From: CAIYPH01 sp043744375
GTDB taxonomy: Bacteria; Pseudomonadota; Alphaproteobacteria; Acetobacterales; Acetobacteraceae
Direction of reading: 5' to 3'
NCBI GenBank assembly: GCA_043744375.1
Contig: JAYTUU010000099.1
Coordinates: 1 to 58,392, forward strand
Length of the DNA: 58,392 nucleotides
In this document: in pieces, positions 7,899 to 16,357 of the stretch
How positions within the stretch are numbered: position 1 is the stretch's first letter
Layout of the letters: the number at the start of each line of letters is the position of its first letter
Program-made: the position numbers and the translations under genes
The notes under the pieces: generated by a model
Seen by the model: the letters and a program-made list of their open reading frames with translations, nothing else
Told to the model about the DNA's origin: nothing
The model's database searches: none

Positions 7899-8348
7899 AT
7901 GTTGATCCGCCGAGACCGCGCCATGGTCGCCGTGACCGTGGTTCTCGATATCGCCTTTCACGGTGGGCGCGCGAACACGGTGAGTGCGGCGGATATCGCG
8001 GAACGCCTGGGCGTGGCGCGGCGCGGCATGGAGCCGCTGCTGCAGGCCTTGTCGCGCACGGGGGTGCTGGACAGCGTGCGCGGGCCGAAGGGGGGGTACC
8101 GGCTCGGGCGTCCCCGGCGGGATATCCGGGTGGCCGATATCGTGGCGGCGGTGACGGCCGATGCGCCGGACCCCTCCGAGGGGCCGGTGGGCGACTTGCA
8201 GGTCTGCGTCGTCGATCCGCTCTGGGAGTCGCTGGAGGCAGCGGCCCGGGCACAACTGGCGGGGATGACGGTCGAGGACCTGTTGCGCCAGGCGGCGGGG
8301 GCGGGGCTGGTGCGGCCGGCGGCGGAACCGATCACGTTTGCGATCTGA
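7899..8348 (+). CDS. Rrf2 family transcriptional regulator
   Basis: A winged-helix DNA-binding protein of 149 aa. The N-terminal MLIRRDRAMVAVTVVLDIAF and the helix-turn-helix AADIAERLGVARRGMEPLLQ are followed by the wing GPKGGYRLGRPRRDI, the usual Rrf2 layout. There is only one cysteine (Cys103), so it cannot hold an IscR-type Fe-S cluster with three Cys ligands. A CymR-like mode (partner- or metabolite-controlled) is more likely. The ATG at 7899 has AGGAG five bases upstream. Being divergent from cysK with repeats in between, it probably controls cysK and itself. Confidence 0.88.
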   Translation: MLIRRDRAMVAVTVVLDIAFHGGRANTVSAADIAERLGVARRGMEPLLQALSRTGVLDSVRGPKGGYRLGRPRRDIRVADIVAAVTADAPDPSEGPVGDLQVCVVDPLWESLEAAARAQLAGMTVEDLLRQAAGAGLVRPAAEPITFAI

Positions 8349-8447
8349 CGGGCGCGATCTGACGGGCGCGAGCTAAGGGGGGCTTGGGAGGCGCCCGGTT
8401 TTGCAATAGAAGTGGCGGGCTGAATTCAACACGAGCGGAGGTACGCC

Positions 8448-9092
8448 ATGACCATTCAACTCGGCCAGATTTCTCCCGATTTCATCCAGGATAGCACGCA
8501 GGGCCCGATCAGCTTCCATAGCTGGATCGGCAATTCCTGGTCCGTGCTGTTCAGCCATCCCAAGGATTTCACCCCGGTCTGCACGACCGAACTCGCCGAG
8601 GCGGCACGGTTGAAGCCGGAATGGGACAAGCGGAACGTCAAGGTGATCGGGCTATCCGTGGACCCTGCGGCGTCGCATCTGGCGTGGGAGAAGGATATCG
8701 AGGAGACCCAGGGGCAGGCGGTGAATTTCCCGATGCTGGCCGATCCCGACCGCAAGGTTTCCAATCTCTACGGCATGGTGCATCCCGAGGCGGACCCGTC
8801 GATCACCGTGCGCAGCGTGTTCGTGATCGATCCGAACAAGAAGGTTCGCCTGATCATGACGTATCCGCCGAGCACCGGGCGGAATTTCGCCGAGATTTTG
8901 CGGGTGGTGGACAGCCTGCAGTTGACCGATGCGCACAAGGTGGCAACGCCGGTGAACTGGACGGACGGCAAGGACGTGATCATCGTCCCGAGCCTGTCGG
9001 ATGCCGACGCCAAGCTGCGCTTCCCCGATGGGTGGAAGACGCTGAAGCCGTATCTGCGCGTGGTCGCGCAGCCGAAGCTGCCGCGCGGGTGA
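8448..9092 (+). CDS. 1-Cys peroxiredoxin (Prx6 type)
   Basis: Reduces H2O2 and organic hydroperoxides in the cytoplasm. The peroxidatic Cys45 lies in the motif DFTPVCTTEL. It is the only cysteine in the 214-aa protein, so a resolving Cys is absent and an external thiol must reduce it. The long C-terminal extension (SLQLTDAHKVATPVNW through DGWKTLKPYLR) is diagnostic of the Prx6 subfamily. GGAGG lies nine bases before the ATG. A strong hairpin follows at 9100-9128. OxyR-type control is possible but no site is obvious. Confidence 0.93.
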   Translation: MTIQLGQISPDFIQDSTQGPISFHSWIGNSWSVLFSHPKDFTPVCTTELAEAARLKPEWDKRNVKVIGLSVDPAASHLAWEKDIEETQGQAVNFPMLADPDRKVSNLYGMVHPEADPSITVRSVFVIDPNKKVRLIMTYPPSTGRNFAEILRVVDSLQLTDAHKVATPVNWTDGKDVIIVPSLSDADAKLRFPDGWKTLKPYLRVVAQPKLPRG

Positions 9093-9099
9093 GACAGCG

Positions 9100-9128
9100 G
9101 GGCCGCGCGGCGCCGATCCGCGCGGCCC
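9100..9128 (+). terminator. Hairpin after the peroxiredoxin gene
   Basis: A perfect 11-bp GC stem (GGGCCGCGCGG paired with CCGCGCGGCCC) has a 7-nt loop and begins eight bases after the stop codon. There is no long T-run, but the stem is strong and separates the gene from the Pho boxes that start at 9132. Confidence 0.65.
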
Positions 9129-9131
9129 TCA

Positions 9132-9160
9132 CTGTCATGGAACTGTCACCGATCTGTCAT
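9132..9160 (+). promoter_or_regulatory. Triple Pho box upstream of pstS
   Basis: Three direct repeats CTGTCAT, CTGTCAC and CTGTCAT begin at 9132, 9143 and 9154. They are spaced exactly 11 bp apart, one helical turn, with 4-bp spacers. This is the PhoB-binding architecture (7-bp direct repeats with AT-rich spacers), here extended to three half-sites so that two overlapping boxes exist. It lies 61-89 bases before the pstS start, and phoB is the last gene of the cluster. Confidence 0.9.
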
Positions 9161-9220
9161 CATCCGGTTGCCGAGTGCGCCTAGGAGTCCGTCCAAGACA
9201 CGGTATCCCAAGGAGGGATG

Positions 9221-10255
9221 ATGAAGCGCTTTACAATGGCCGCTGCTTTTGCGGCCGGCATGCTCGTGGCCAACCCGGTATTTGCCCAGCAGATCACCGG
9301 CGCAGGGGCGACGTTCCCCAATCCCGTCTACCAGAAATGGGGCGAGGCGGCGCAGAAGGCGACGGGGATGCAACTCAACTACCAGTCGGTTGGGTCGGGC
9401 GCCGGGCAGAACCAGATCATCAACCGCACGGTCGATTTCGGCGCCTCCGACGCGCCGCTCGACGCGGCCAAGCTGGCGGCGAATAATCTGTTGCAGTTTC
9501 CGTCCGTGATGGGGTCGCTGGTGGCGATCGTGAACATCCCCGGCGTCGAAAACAACAAGATGAAGCTGACCGGCGACGTGCTGGCGGACATCTATCTCGG
9601 CAAGATCACCAAATGGAACGACCCCCGGATCGTCGAGCACAACAAGGATCTCAATCTGCCGAACCTGGCGATCGCGCCGGTCTATCGCGCCGACGGGTCG
9701 GGCACGACCTATGTGTGGGTGTCCTATCTCGCCGCCGTCTCGCCGGAGTGGAAGAGCAAGGTCGGCGTGGCGACCTCGGTGAAATGGCCGGCCGGAACCG
9801 GCGCGCGCGGCAATGAGGGCGTGGCCGCGACGGTGAAGAACGGGCGTGGCGCGATCGGCTATGTCGAGAACGCCTATGCGATCCAGAACAAGCTGGTGGT
9901 GACGCAGATCCGCAACAAGGCGGGGAATTTTGTCAGCGCCGAGCCGGCCACGTTCATAGCCGCGGCGGAAAACGCGGATTGGTCGGTGAAAAACTTCGCG
10001 GCCGACCTGATCGACCAGCCGGGCGCCAAGAGCTGGCCGATCGTCTCGCCGACCTTCATCCTGGTTCCCAAGGACCCGAAGGATACGGCGCGGGCGGCAA
10101 ATGTGCTGAAGTTCTTCGACTGGGCCTACACGAATGGCAGCAAGCTGGCGGTCGATCTCGAATACATCCCGCTGCCGGCAGTGGCGCAGGATGCCGTGCG
10201 CGCGGCCTGGAAGGCGGAGCTGAAGGGCGCCGACGGCAAGCCGCTGCTGCCCTGA
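9221..10255 (+). CDS. pstS: Phosphate ABC transporter substrate-binding protein PstS
   Basis: The periplasmic phosphate-binding component of the high-affinity Pst system. The 344-aa product starts with a signal peptide (MKRFTMAAAFAAGMLVANPVFA), then QQITGAGATFPNPVYQKW, where TGAGATFP is the phosphate-binding loop. It continues with SVGSGAGQNQIINRTVDFGASDAPL and the RADGSGTTY loop, all classic PstS. Two ATGs overlap AGGAGG; the second (9221) has the better spacing. It is transcribed from a Pho-box promoter. A hairpin after the stop may raise pstS expression over the permease genes. Confidence 0.97.
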   Translation: MKRFTMAAAFAAGMLVANPVFAQQITGAGATFPNPVYQKWGEAAQKATGMQLNYQSVGSGAGQNQIINRTVDFGASDAPLDAAKLAANNLLQFPSVMGSLVAIVNIPGVENNKMKLTGDVLADIYLGKITKWNDPRIVEHNKDLNLPNLAIAPVYRADGSGTTYVWVSYLAAVSPEWKSKVGVATSVKWPAGTGARGNEGVAATVKNGRGAIGYVENAYAIQNKLVVTQIRNKAGNFVSAEPATFIAAAENADWSVKNFAADLIDQPGAKSWPIVSPTFILVPKDPKDTARAANVLKFFDWAYTNGSKLAVDLEYIPLPAVAQDAVRAAWKAELKGADGKPLLP

Positions 10256-10265
10256 TCGATCGGAG

Positions 10266-10291
10266 GCGGCGGGCCCGCGAGGGTCCGCCGC
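10266..10291 (+). terminator. Intercistronic hairpin between pstS and pstC
   Basis: An 11-bp stem, GCGGCGGGCCC against GGGTCCGCCGC with one G-U pair, has a GCGA tetraloop and sits 11 bases after pstS. There is no T-run, so it probably attenuates transcription or protects the pstS message rather than ending the operon. Confidence 0.5.
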
Positions 10292-10330
10292 AGGCCGTCC
10301 GTGCATTCTGAACCCGGAAGTTTCCCCATC

Positions 10331-11299
10331 ATGTCTGACGCCGCCACGATCGCCACACCCGCGTTCCGCGCCCGTCGCGCCGGCGCATCGCCTGGCGACC
10401 GCATCTTTGCCGGCCTGTGCACCGGCGCCGGCGTGTTCGTTCTGGTATTGCTGGGCGCGATCATCATCGAGTTGTTCATCGGCGCGCTGCCGGCCTTCAA
10501 GGCATTCGGGTTCGCCTTCATCTGGGGCGATGACTGGGACCCCGTGGCCGAGCAGTTCGGCGCGATTGTTTCGATCTACGGCACCGTGCTGACCTCGGTC
10601 TTGGCCCTGCTGCTGGCGGTTCCCGTGGCGTTCGGGATCGCTTATTTCCTCACCGAGCTGGCCCCCGGCCCGCTGCGGCGGATTGTCGGCACGGCGATCG
10701 AACTGCTGGCCGCCGTGCCCTCGATCATCTACGGCATGTGGGGTTTCTTCGTGATCGTGCCGATCATGGCGCAGACGGTGCAGCCGGCGATCATCGATAC
10801 GGCGGGCGAATTGCCGCTGCTCGGGTTCCTGTTTGCCGGGCCGGCGTTCGGCACGGGCATGTTCACCGCGGCGCTGATCCTGGCGATCATGATCATCCCG
10901 TTCATTTCGGCGACCATGCGCGACGTGTTCGCCACCGTTCCCGCCGTCTACAAGGAAAGCGCCTACGGGCTCGGGGCGACGCGGACCGAGGTGATGTGGA
11001 ACGTGGTGCTGCCGTATACCCGCAAATCGGTGCTGGGCGGCATCATGCTCGGGCTCGGGCGGGCGCTCGGCGAGACGCTGGCGGTGACGTTCGTGATCGG
11101 CAATGCGAACCGCATCGCGACCAGCCTGTTCGGGCCGGGCAACACCATCGCCTCGATCGTGGCGCTCGAATTCGGCGAGGCGCAGGCGGGCAGCTTGAAA
11201 CTTTCGGCGCTGCTGGCGCTCGGGTTCATCCTGTTCGTTATTTCCTTCATCGTCCTGGCGATCTCGCGGTTCCTGCTGCGGCCACGGGCCGGGGTGTGA
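10331..11299 (+). CDS. pstC: Phosphate ABC transporter permease PstC
   Basis: An inner-membrane channel subunit of the Pst phosphate importer. The product is 322 aa from the ATG at 10331; an upstream in-frame start at 10301 is possible. About six membrane segments are visible, beginning with GVFVLVLLGAIIIELFIGAL. The cytoplasmic EAA-type loop ESAYGLGATRTEVMWNVVLP, which contacts PstB, is present, as is the family signature VPSIIYGMWGFFVIVP. It is the second gene of the cluster and is followed after 10 bp by pstA. Confidence 0.95.
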   Translation: MSDAATIATPAFRARRAGASPGDRIFAGLCTGAGVFVLVLLGAIIIELFIGALPAFKAFGFAFIWGDDWDPVAEQFGAIVSIYGTVLTSVLALLLAVPVAFGIAYFLTELAPGPLRRIVGTAIELLAAVPSIIYGMWGFFVIVPIMAQTVQPAIIDTAGELPLLGFLFAGPAFGTGMFTAALILAIMIIPFISATMRDVFATVPAVYKESAYGLGATRTEVMWNVVLPYTRKSVLGGIMLGLGRALGETLAVTFVIGNANRIATSLFGPGNTIASIVALEFGEAQAGSLKLSALLALGFILFVISFIVLAISRFLLRPRAGV

Positions 11300-11309
11300 G
11301 GTAGAGATC

Positions 11310-12188
11310 GTGAGCACGACAACAATTTCTCCTCGCCGTGACATGGCGGTGGCACAACGCCTCGGCCGCAAGCGGCATCGCCTCGATGCGCTTTTCTACT
11401 GGCTGGCAATTGCCGCGACGGTCATTGGCCTCGCGTTCCTGACGTCGATCATCGTGACCCTGTTCTGGCGCGGCCTTGAGAGCATGAGCGTGACGGTGTT
11501 CACCGATGTGACGCGCCCGCCGGGTTCCAGTGGCGGGCTGCTCAACGCCATTGTCGGCACACTGATCCAGACAGCACTTGGCACCGCCATCGGGGCACCG
11601 ATCGGGCTGCTGGTGGGCACTTATCTGGCCGAGTATGCGCGCGGGTCGCAGTTGGGCAACGCGGTGCGGTTCGTCTCTGACATCCTGCTGTCGGCGCCGT
11701 CGATCCTGATCGGGCTGTTCATCTACCAGTTGATGGTGCTGCCCTTCGGCGGGTTCTCCGGCCTCGCCGGGGCGGCGGCACTGGCGGTGATCGTCATTCC
11801 GATCGTGGTGCGCACCACCGAGGACATGCTGCAACTCGTGCCGAACACGTTGCGCGAGGCGGTGATCGCGCTGGGTGCGCCGAAATGGAAGATGGTGCTG
11901 CTGGTCTGCTACCGTTCGGTACTGCCGGGGTTGCTGACCGGGCTGCTGCTGGCGGTGGCGCGGATCGCCGGCGAGACGGCGCCGCTGCTGTTCACCTCGC
12001 TCGGCAACCTCACCTGGTCGGTCGATCTGACCAAGGCGATGTCGAGCCTGCCGGTGACGATCTACGCCTATGCCGGTTCGCCCTACGCCGACTGGATCGC
12101 GCTCGGCTGGACCGGCGCGCTGCTGATCACGGTGGGCGTGCTGGCGCTCAACATCCTCGCGCGCGTTGCCTTGCGGCAGCGCGGCTGA
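11310..12188 (+). CDS. pstA: Phosphate ABC transporter permease PstA
   Basis: The second channel subunit of the Pst system, 292 aa. The start is GTG at 11310 with GAGG nine bases upstream; a later ATG at 11343 is the alternative. Six membrane segments are predicted. PstA motifs include SAPSILIGLFIYQLMV and the EAA loop REAVIALGAPKWKMVLLVCY, followed by GETAPLLFTSLGN. It lies between pstC and pstB with short gaps, so all are co-transcribed under PhoB control. Confidence 0.95.
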   Translation: MSTTTISPRRDMAVAQRLGRKRHRLDALFYWLAIAATVIGLAFLTSIIVTLFWRGLESMSVTVFTDVTRPPGSSGGLLNAIVGTLIQTALGTAIGAPIGLLVGTYLAEYARGSQLGNAVRFVSDILLSAPSILIGLFIYQLMVLPFGGFSGLAGAAALAVIVIPIVVRTTEDMLQLVPNTLREAVIALGAPKWKMVLLVCYRSVLPGLLTGLLLAVARIAGETAPLLFTSLGNLTWSVDLTKAMSSLPVTIYAYAGSPYADWIALGWTGALLITVGVLALNILARVALRQRG

Positions 12189-12210
12189 ACACGACAGCGG
12201 ACCCATAACG

Positions 12211-13041
12211 ATGAGCACGGCAATGAACGACGGCACGCCCCGGCCCGGGCTTGGCGGCATGCAGGCGAAATCCGGAGAGGCGCTGAATGCGTCGCGGATT
12301 TCAATCAGGAATCTGGATTTTTTCTACGGAACGAACCGGGCCCTGAAGGGGATCAACCTCGAACTGCCGGACCGCCAGGTCACCGGCATGATCGGCCCCT
12401 CCGGCTGCGGCAAGTCGACGCTGCTGCGGGTGCTGAACCGGATGTATGACCTGTACCCAGGACAGCGCGCAACCGGCGAGGTGATGATGGATGGCGAGAA
12501 CATCAACGATCCCGGGATGGACCTGAATGCATTGCGCAGCCGGATCGGCATGGTATTCCAGAAGCCGACGCCGTTTCCGATGACGATCTACGAGAATATC
12601 GCCTTCGGGGTGAAGCTGCACGAGCAGTTGAACAAGGCCCAGATGGATGAGCGTGTGGAATGGTCCCTCAGCCGTGCCGCATTGTGGGACGAGGCCAAGG
12701 ACCGGTTGCATACCTCGGCGATGGGGCTGTCGGGCGGGCAGCAGCAGCGGCTTTGCATCGCGCGGACGATCGCGGTGCGCCCGGAGGTGATCCTGTTCGA
12801 TGAGCCGACCAGCGCGCTCGATCCGATCAGCACGCTGAAGATCGAGGAGTTGATCGACGAGTTGAAGCGCGATTTCACCATCGCCATCGTGACGCACAAC
12901 ATGCAGCAGGCGGCACGCTGCGCGGACCAGGTGGCGTTCTTCTACCTCGGCGAGATGGTGGAGGTGGGGGCCGCGGTGCAGATGTTCACCGCACCGCGCG
13001 AACGACGCACACAAGAATATATCACCGGCCGGTTCGGCTGA
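12211..13041 (+). CDS. pstB: Phosphate ABC transporter ATP-binding protein PstB
   Basis: The ATPase that powers phosphate import and takes part in PhoR signalling. The 276-aa product has Walker A GPSGCGKST at 62-70, a Q-loop in GMVFQKPTPFP, the signature LSGGQQQR, Walker B VILFDEPTSALD and the switch His in IVTHNMQQA. The motif KPTPFPMTIYENI is specific to PstB. The ATG at 12211 follows pstA by 22 bp. The N-terminus carries about 28 residues before the ABC domain, slightly more than in E. coli. Confidence 0.97.
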   Translation: MSTAMNDGTPRPGLGGMQAKSGEALNASRISIRNLDFFYGTNRALKGINLELPDRQVTGMIGPSGCGKSTLLRVLNRMYDLYPGQRATGEVMMDGENINDPGMDLNALRSRIGMVFQKPTPFPMTIYENIAFGVKLHEQLNKAQMDERVEWSLSRAALWDEAKDRLHTSAMGLSGGQQQRLCIARTIAVRPEVILFDEPTSALDPISTLKIEELIDELKRDFTIAIVTHNMQQAARCADQVAFFYLGEMVEVGAAVQMFTAPRERRTQEYITGRFG

Positions 13042-13051
13042 GGAAAACGCA

Positions 13052-13768
13052 ATGACCGATCATATCGTCAAGAGCTACGACCAGGAACTCAAGCGCCTAC
13101 AGGCGCTGATCATCGACATGGGCGGCATGGTGGAGAGCCAGGTGGCATTGGCCTGCCGCGCGGTGATCGACAAGGACGCGGAGGCGGCGGCCAAGGCCAT
13201 GGAGGCGGATCCGCGGGTGGATGCGCTCGAACACGAGGTGGAGCAGTTCGTCATCCGGATGCTGGCGCTGCGCCAGCCGATGGCGCAGGATTTGCGGCAG
13301 ATTGTTGTCAGCCTGAAAATAACCGGCGATCTCGAACGCATCGGCGACTACGCAGCCAACGTGGCCAAGCGCAGCCTGGTGCTGAACCAGTTCAGCCTGC
13401 CCTACACGCTCACCGGCCTCGCGCATATGGGCAGGCTGGTGCAGGAGAATTTGAAACTCATCATCGACGCGATCGGCGAGAGCGATACCGAGAAGGCGAT
13501 GCAGGTGTGGCGTTCGGATGCGGCGATCGACGACATCTACAACGCACTGTTCCGCGAACTCATTACGTATATGATGGAAGACCCGCGCAACATCACGCCA
13601 TGCACGCATCTGCTGTTCATCGCCAAGAACCTCGAACGCGTCGGCGACCATGCGACCAATATCGCCGAACTGGTGTTCTATGCCGTAACCGGACAACCGC
13701 TGCTGGATGCGCGGCCGAAGGGGGATAACTCGGCCTCGGCCGTGGTTCGCCCCGCGCGCGAACAATAG
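13052..13768 (+). CDS. phoU: Phosphate signalling regulator PhoU
   Basis: A cytoplasmic all-helical negative regulator that links Pst to the PhoR/PhoB system. The 238-aa product has two PhoU three-helix repeats. The first carries ALRQPMAQDLRQIVVSLKITGDLERIGDYAANVAKRS; the second carries LFIAKNLERVGDHATNIAELVFY. The E/D-x-x-x-D metal-binding signatures (ERIGDYAAN and ERVGDHATN) are intact. It lies ten bases after pstB and nine before phoB. Confidence 0.96.
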   Translation: MTDHIVKSYDQELKRLQALIIDMGGMVESQVALACRAVIDKDAEAAAKAMEADPRVDALEHEVEQFVIRMLALRQPMAQDLRQIVVSLKITGDLERIGDYAANVAKRSLVLNQFSLPYTLTGLAHMGRLVQENLKLIIDAIGESDTEKAMQVWRSDAAIDDIYNALFRELITYMMEDPRNITPCTHLLFIAKNLERVGDHATNIAELVFYAVTGQPLLDARPKGDNSASAVVRPAREQ

Positions 13769-13777
13769 GGGCGGGGC

Positions 13778-14485
13778 ATGGCCGATCATTCCGCCAACCC
13801 GCTGGTGCTCGTCGTCGAGGACGAGGCGGCGATTGCGACATTGCTGCGCTACAACCTGGAGAAGCAGGGTTTCCGGGTCGATGAGGCAACCGACGGGCAG
13901 GAGGCGCTGACGCGGATCAGCGAGCAGAAGCCGGATCTCGTGCTGCTCGACTGGATGCTGCCGACGCTGTCGGGCATCGAGGTGTGCCGGCAGATCCGGC
14001 GGCGCCACGAGACGCGGGATCTGCCGGTGATCATGGTGACCGCGCGCAGCGAGGACCAGGATGCGGTGCGCGCGCTGAATACCGGGGCGGACGACTATGT
14101 CAGCAAGCCGTTCAGCGTGGACGCGCTGATGGCGCGCATCCGGGCGCTGCTGCGGCGGTCGGCGGGAGTGTCGGAGAAGGGCACGCTGGTGTTCCACGAC
14201 ATCACGATGGATCTCGAAGTGCATCGCGTCAGTCGCAACGGACGCAATGTGCATCTGGGCCCGACGGAATTCCGGCTGCTCGAGTTCTTCCTGCAGCACC
14301 CGCGCCGCGTGTTCTCGCGCGAGGAGTTGCTGGACGCGGTGTGGGGCAAGGACATCCATGTCGAACCGCGGACGGTGGATGTGCATATCCGCCGCTTGCG
14401 CAAGAGCATCAATGGCGAAGGCGAACTCGACATCGTGCGCACCGTGCGCGCGGCCGGATATGCGCTCGATACGGAATCGGTCTAA
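13778..14485 (+). CDS. phoB: Phosphate regulon response regulator PhoB
   Basis: An OmpR/PhoB-family regulator of 235 aa. The receiver domain has acidic residues E14 and D15, phospho-acceptor Asp58 in LVLLDWMLP, and the Lys of DDYVSKPF. The C-terminal winged helix contains LGPTEFRLLEFFLQHPRRVFSREELLDAVWG and the recognition-helix segment RTVDVHIRRLRKSI. It is expected to bind the Pho boxes at 9132-9160. The sensor kinase gene phoR is not adjacent and is not in the window. Confidence 0.96.
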   Translation: MADHSANPLVLVVEDEAAIATLLRYNLEKQGFRVDEATDGQEALTRISEQKPDLVLLDWMLPTLSGIEVCRQIRRRHETRDLPVIMVTARSEDQDAVRALNTGADDYVSKPFSVDALMARIRALLRRSAGVSEKGTLVFHDITMDLEVHRVSRNGRNVHLGPTEFRLLEFFLQHPRRVFSREELLDAVWGKDIHVEPRTVDVHIRRLRKSINGEGELDIVRTVRAAGYALDTESV

Positions 14486-14533
14486 GCAGAGATTCGCAGG
14501 TTGGCCAACGGAAAGGCGGGCGTTTGCAGCGAC

Positions 14534-14580
14534 GGCAAGCGCGCCTCCGGCGGCCAAGGGCCAGTGGCCCTTGGAACCCC
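14534..14580 (-). repeat. Palindromic repeat element, inverted copy
   Basis: It begins with GGCAAGCGCGCCTCCGGCGGC, the reverse complement of the end of the elements at 14712 and 18072. A different hairpin core follows (CCAAGGGCC-AGT-GGCCCTTGG, 14554-14574) and then AACCCC. Together with the copy at 14712 it makes a large inverted pair between the convergent phoB and carboxyltransferase genes. It probably works as a terminator for the minus-strand side. Nothing else gene-like is seen in 14486-14797. Confidence 0.65.
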
Positions 14581-14711
14581 GGACTGCTCGCGGCCGGCCG
14601 GACGGCCTTCGGTGAGCCCCGCGATCTTGCCGCATTCACTGGCGAAGCCCAAACTCCCGCGCGATCGCAATGCGGTCCGTGATGCCGATGGCCTGCGGCG
14701 CAAGCCAGTCG

Positions 14712-14757
14712 GGGGGATCAAAGGGGCGTGCCCCTTTGCCGCCGGAGGCGCGCTTGC
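14712..14757 (+). repeat. Palindromic repeat element, copy A (likely bidirectional terminator)
   Basis: The sequence has GGGGGATCAAAGGGGCGTGC, then CCCCTTTG and GCCGCCGGAGGCGCGCTTGCC. The core CAAAGGGGC-GT-GCCCCTTTG (14719-14738) is a near-perfect hairpin. It matches the copy at 18072-18117 with only one or two differences over 46 bp. Both copies sit between convergent genes, which argues for a dispersed terminator-like repeat. Confidence 0.75.
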
Positions 14758-14797
14758 CTTCCCTGGACTGCCGTGGCGGAGCCGATCGGACTCTGCT

Positions 14798-16357
14798 CTA
14801 GGGTCGAACCGCAAAGGCCGACGGGCCGGGGGTGCGCAATGGGGCCGCCATATGGGCGAAATCGCAGAGCAGGCGGCGGGTGTCCCGTGGGTCGATGATC
14901 TCCTCGATCCAGAACGCCTCGGCGGTGCGGAATGGCGAACGCAGATCGTCGAGGCGCTTTTTGATCTTTTCCAGATGCGCGACAGGATCATCGGCCGCCT
15001 CGATCTCCGCCTTGTAGGCCGCCTCGATGCCACCCTCCAACGGCAATGATCCCCAGGCCGCCGACGGCCAGGCATAGCGCGTCGCCAACCGGTTCTGCGG
15101 CTGGTGCGCCAATCCGCCAACGCCGAAAACGTTACGTATGATGATGCTGCACCACGGCACCGTCGTCTGGTTGATCGCGGTGAGCGCGCGCATCCCCCAG
15201 CGGATCGTCGCCGCTCGTTCGGCCACCAACCCAACGGCGAAACCGGGGCAATCGACCATATGGACCACCGGCAGATGAAACGTCTCGGCCATGTCGAGGA
15301 AGCGGATGATCTTCTGGCACGCCGCCGCATCCCAGGCACCGCCGCCATAAAGCGGATCGCCAGCCATCACCGCCACCGGCCAGCCATCGAGGCGGGCAAG
15401 TCCGGTGATGATCGACTTGCCGAAGCCCTGCCCCATCTCAAAGAACGAGCCATGATCGAACAGCATCTCGATGATGCGGCGCGTGTGATAGGCGCGCAGC
15501 TTGTCGCGCGGGATGGCCGAAATCAGCTTCTCCTCGCGATGATTGCGGTCCAGCCGCGCCGGCCCGCGCGGCGGCAACTCCCATACGGACGACGGCAGGT
15601 AGGAGAGGAACTTCCGCGCGCAGGCGAAGGCCTCCTCCTCCGTTTCGGCCGCGTGATCGACCGCGCCGCACGCAACCTGGATCTGCCAGCCCCCCAGCTC
15701 CTGCTTGGTGCGCGGCTCGCCAAGCTGCTCCACCACCGGCGGCCCAGCCACGAACACCGCCGAAATCTCCTTCACCATCACCGAGTAGTGGCTCGCCACC
15801 AGCCGCGCCGCGCCGAGACCAGCGACCGAACCGAGACCGAGGCCGACGACGGGCACTTTGGCCATATTGGCGACCGTCAAATCCGATCCGCTGGCGGAAT
15901 ACACCCCGCCCGGCAGATTGGCCCGCCCGGTGGTTTCGATCGTCTTCACCGAGCCGCCACCGCCGGAGCCTTCGATGATACGGATCATCGGCAGGCGAAA
16001 CTGGCCGGCCATGTCCTCGGACATGCGAAATTTATGCGGGATCGAACTATCCGCCGAAGCCCCACGCACGGTGAAATCATCGCCGCAGATCACCACCGGC
16101 CGGCCATCGACCGTGCCACGGCCAAACACGCAGTTGGCCGGCGTCAATTCGGTAAGGTTGCCGTCGTCATCGTATTTCGCCTTGCCGGCGATCGCGCCAA
16201 GCTCGTGGAAGCTGTCATCATCGAGCATGCTGTCGATGCGCTCCCGCACCGTCAGCCGGCCACCCTTGTGCTGGCGTTCGACACGCTCCCGCCCGCCCAT
16301 CTCGCGCGTCAACGCCGCGCGCTTGCGCAGTTCTTCGAGTTCGGGTTCCCAACTCAT
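14798..16357 (-). CDS. Acyl-CoA carboxylase carboxyltransferase (beta) subunit
   Basis: The transcarboxylase half of a biotin-dependent acyl-CoA carboxylase, 519 aa, with N- and C-terminal crotonase-fold domains. Visible features are ERIDSMLDDDSFHELGAIAG near the N-terminus, the oxyanion/acyl-CoA glycine runs IEGSGGGGSV and VVGLGLGSVAGLGAARLV, and in the C-terminal half MVDCPGFAVG and RNVFGVGGLA. The family resembles PccB/AccD-type subunits, but no biotin carboxylase or biotin carrier gene is nearby. It must pair with an alpha subunit encoded elsewhere, and its acyl-CoA is unknown. The ATG at 16357 starts MSWEPELEELRKRAAL. It is divergent from the AbgB-like gene. Confidence 0.88.
   Translation of the reverse strand: MSWEPELEELRKRAALTREMGGRERVERQHKGGRLTVRERIDSMLDDDSFHELGAIAGKAKYDDDGNLTELTPANCVFGRGTVDGRPVVICGDDFTVRGASADSSIPHKFRMSEDMAGQFRLPMIRIIEGSGGGGSVKTIETTGRANLPGGVYSASGSDLTVANMAKVPVVGLGLGSVAGLGAARLVASHYSVMVKEISAVFVAGPPVVEQLGEPRTKQELGGWQIQVACGAVDHAAETEEEAFACARKFLSYLPSSVWELPPRGPARLDRNHREEKLISAIPRDKLRAYHTRRIIEMLFDHGSFFEMGQGFGKSIITGLARLDGWPVAVMAGDPLYGGGAWDAAACQKIIRFLDMAETFHLPVVHMVDCPGFAVGLVAERAATIRWGMRALTAINQTTVPWCSIIIRNVFGVGGLAHQPQNRLATRYAWPSAAWGSLPLEGGIEAAYKAEIEAADDPVAHLEKIKKRLDDLRSPFRTAEAFWIEEIIDPRDTRRLLCDFAHMAAPLRTPGPSAFAVRP

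Noticed and set aside
7899..8348. IscR-type Fe-S regulator
   Set aside because: Only one of the three needed cysteines is present.
8448..9092. 2-Cys peroxiredoxin (AhpC)
   Set aside because: Only one cysteine is present and the C-terminus is of Prx6 type.
9146..11371. Minus-strand open frame of 741 codons opposite pstS and pstC
   Set aside because: Composition is Arg/Gly/Asp-rich shadow sequence, and the plus strand holds clear pst genes.
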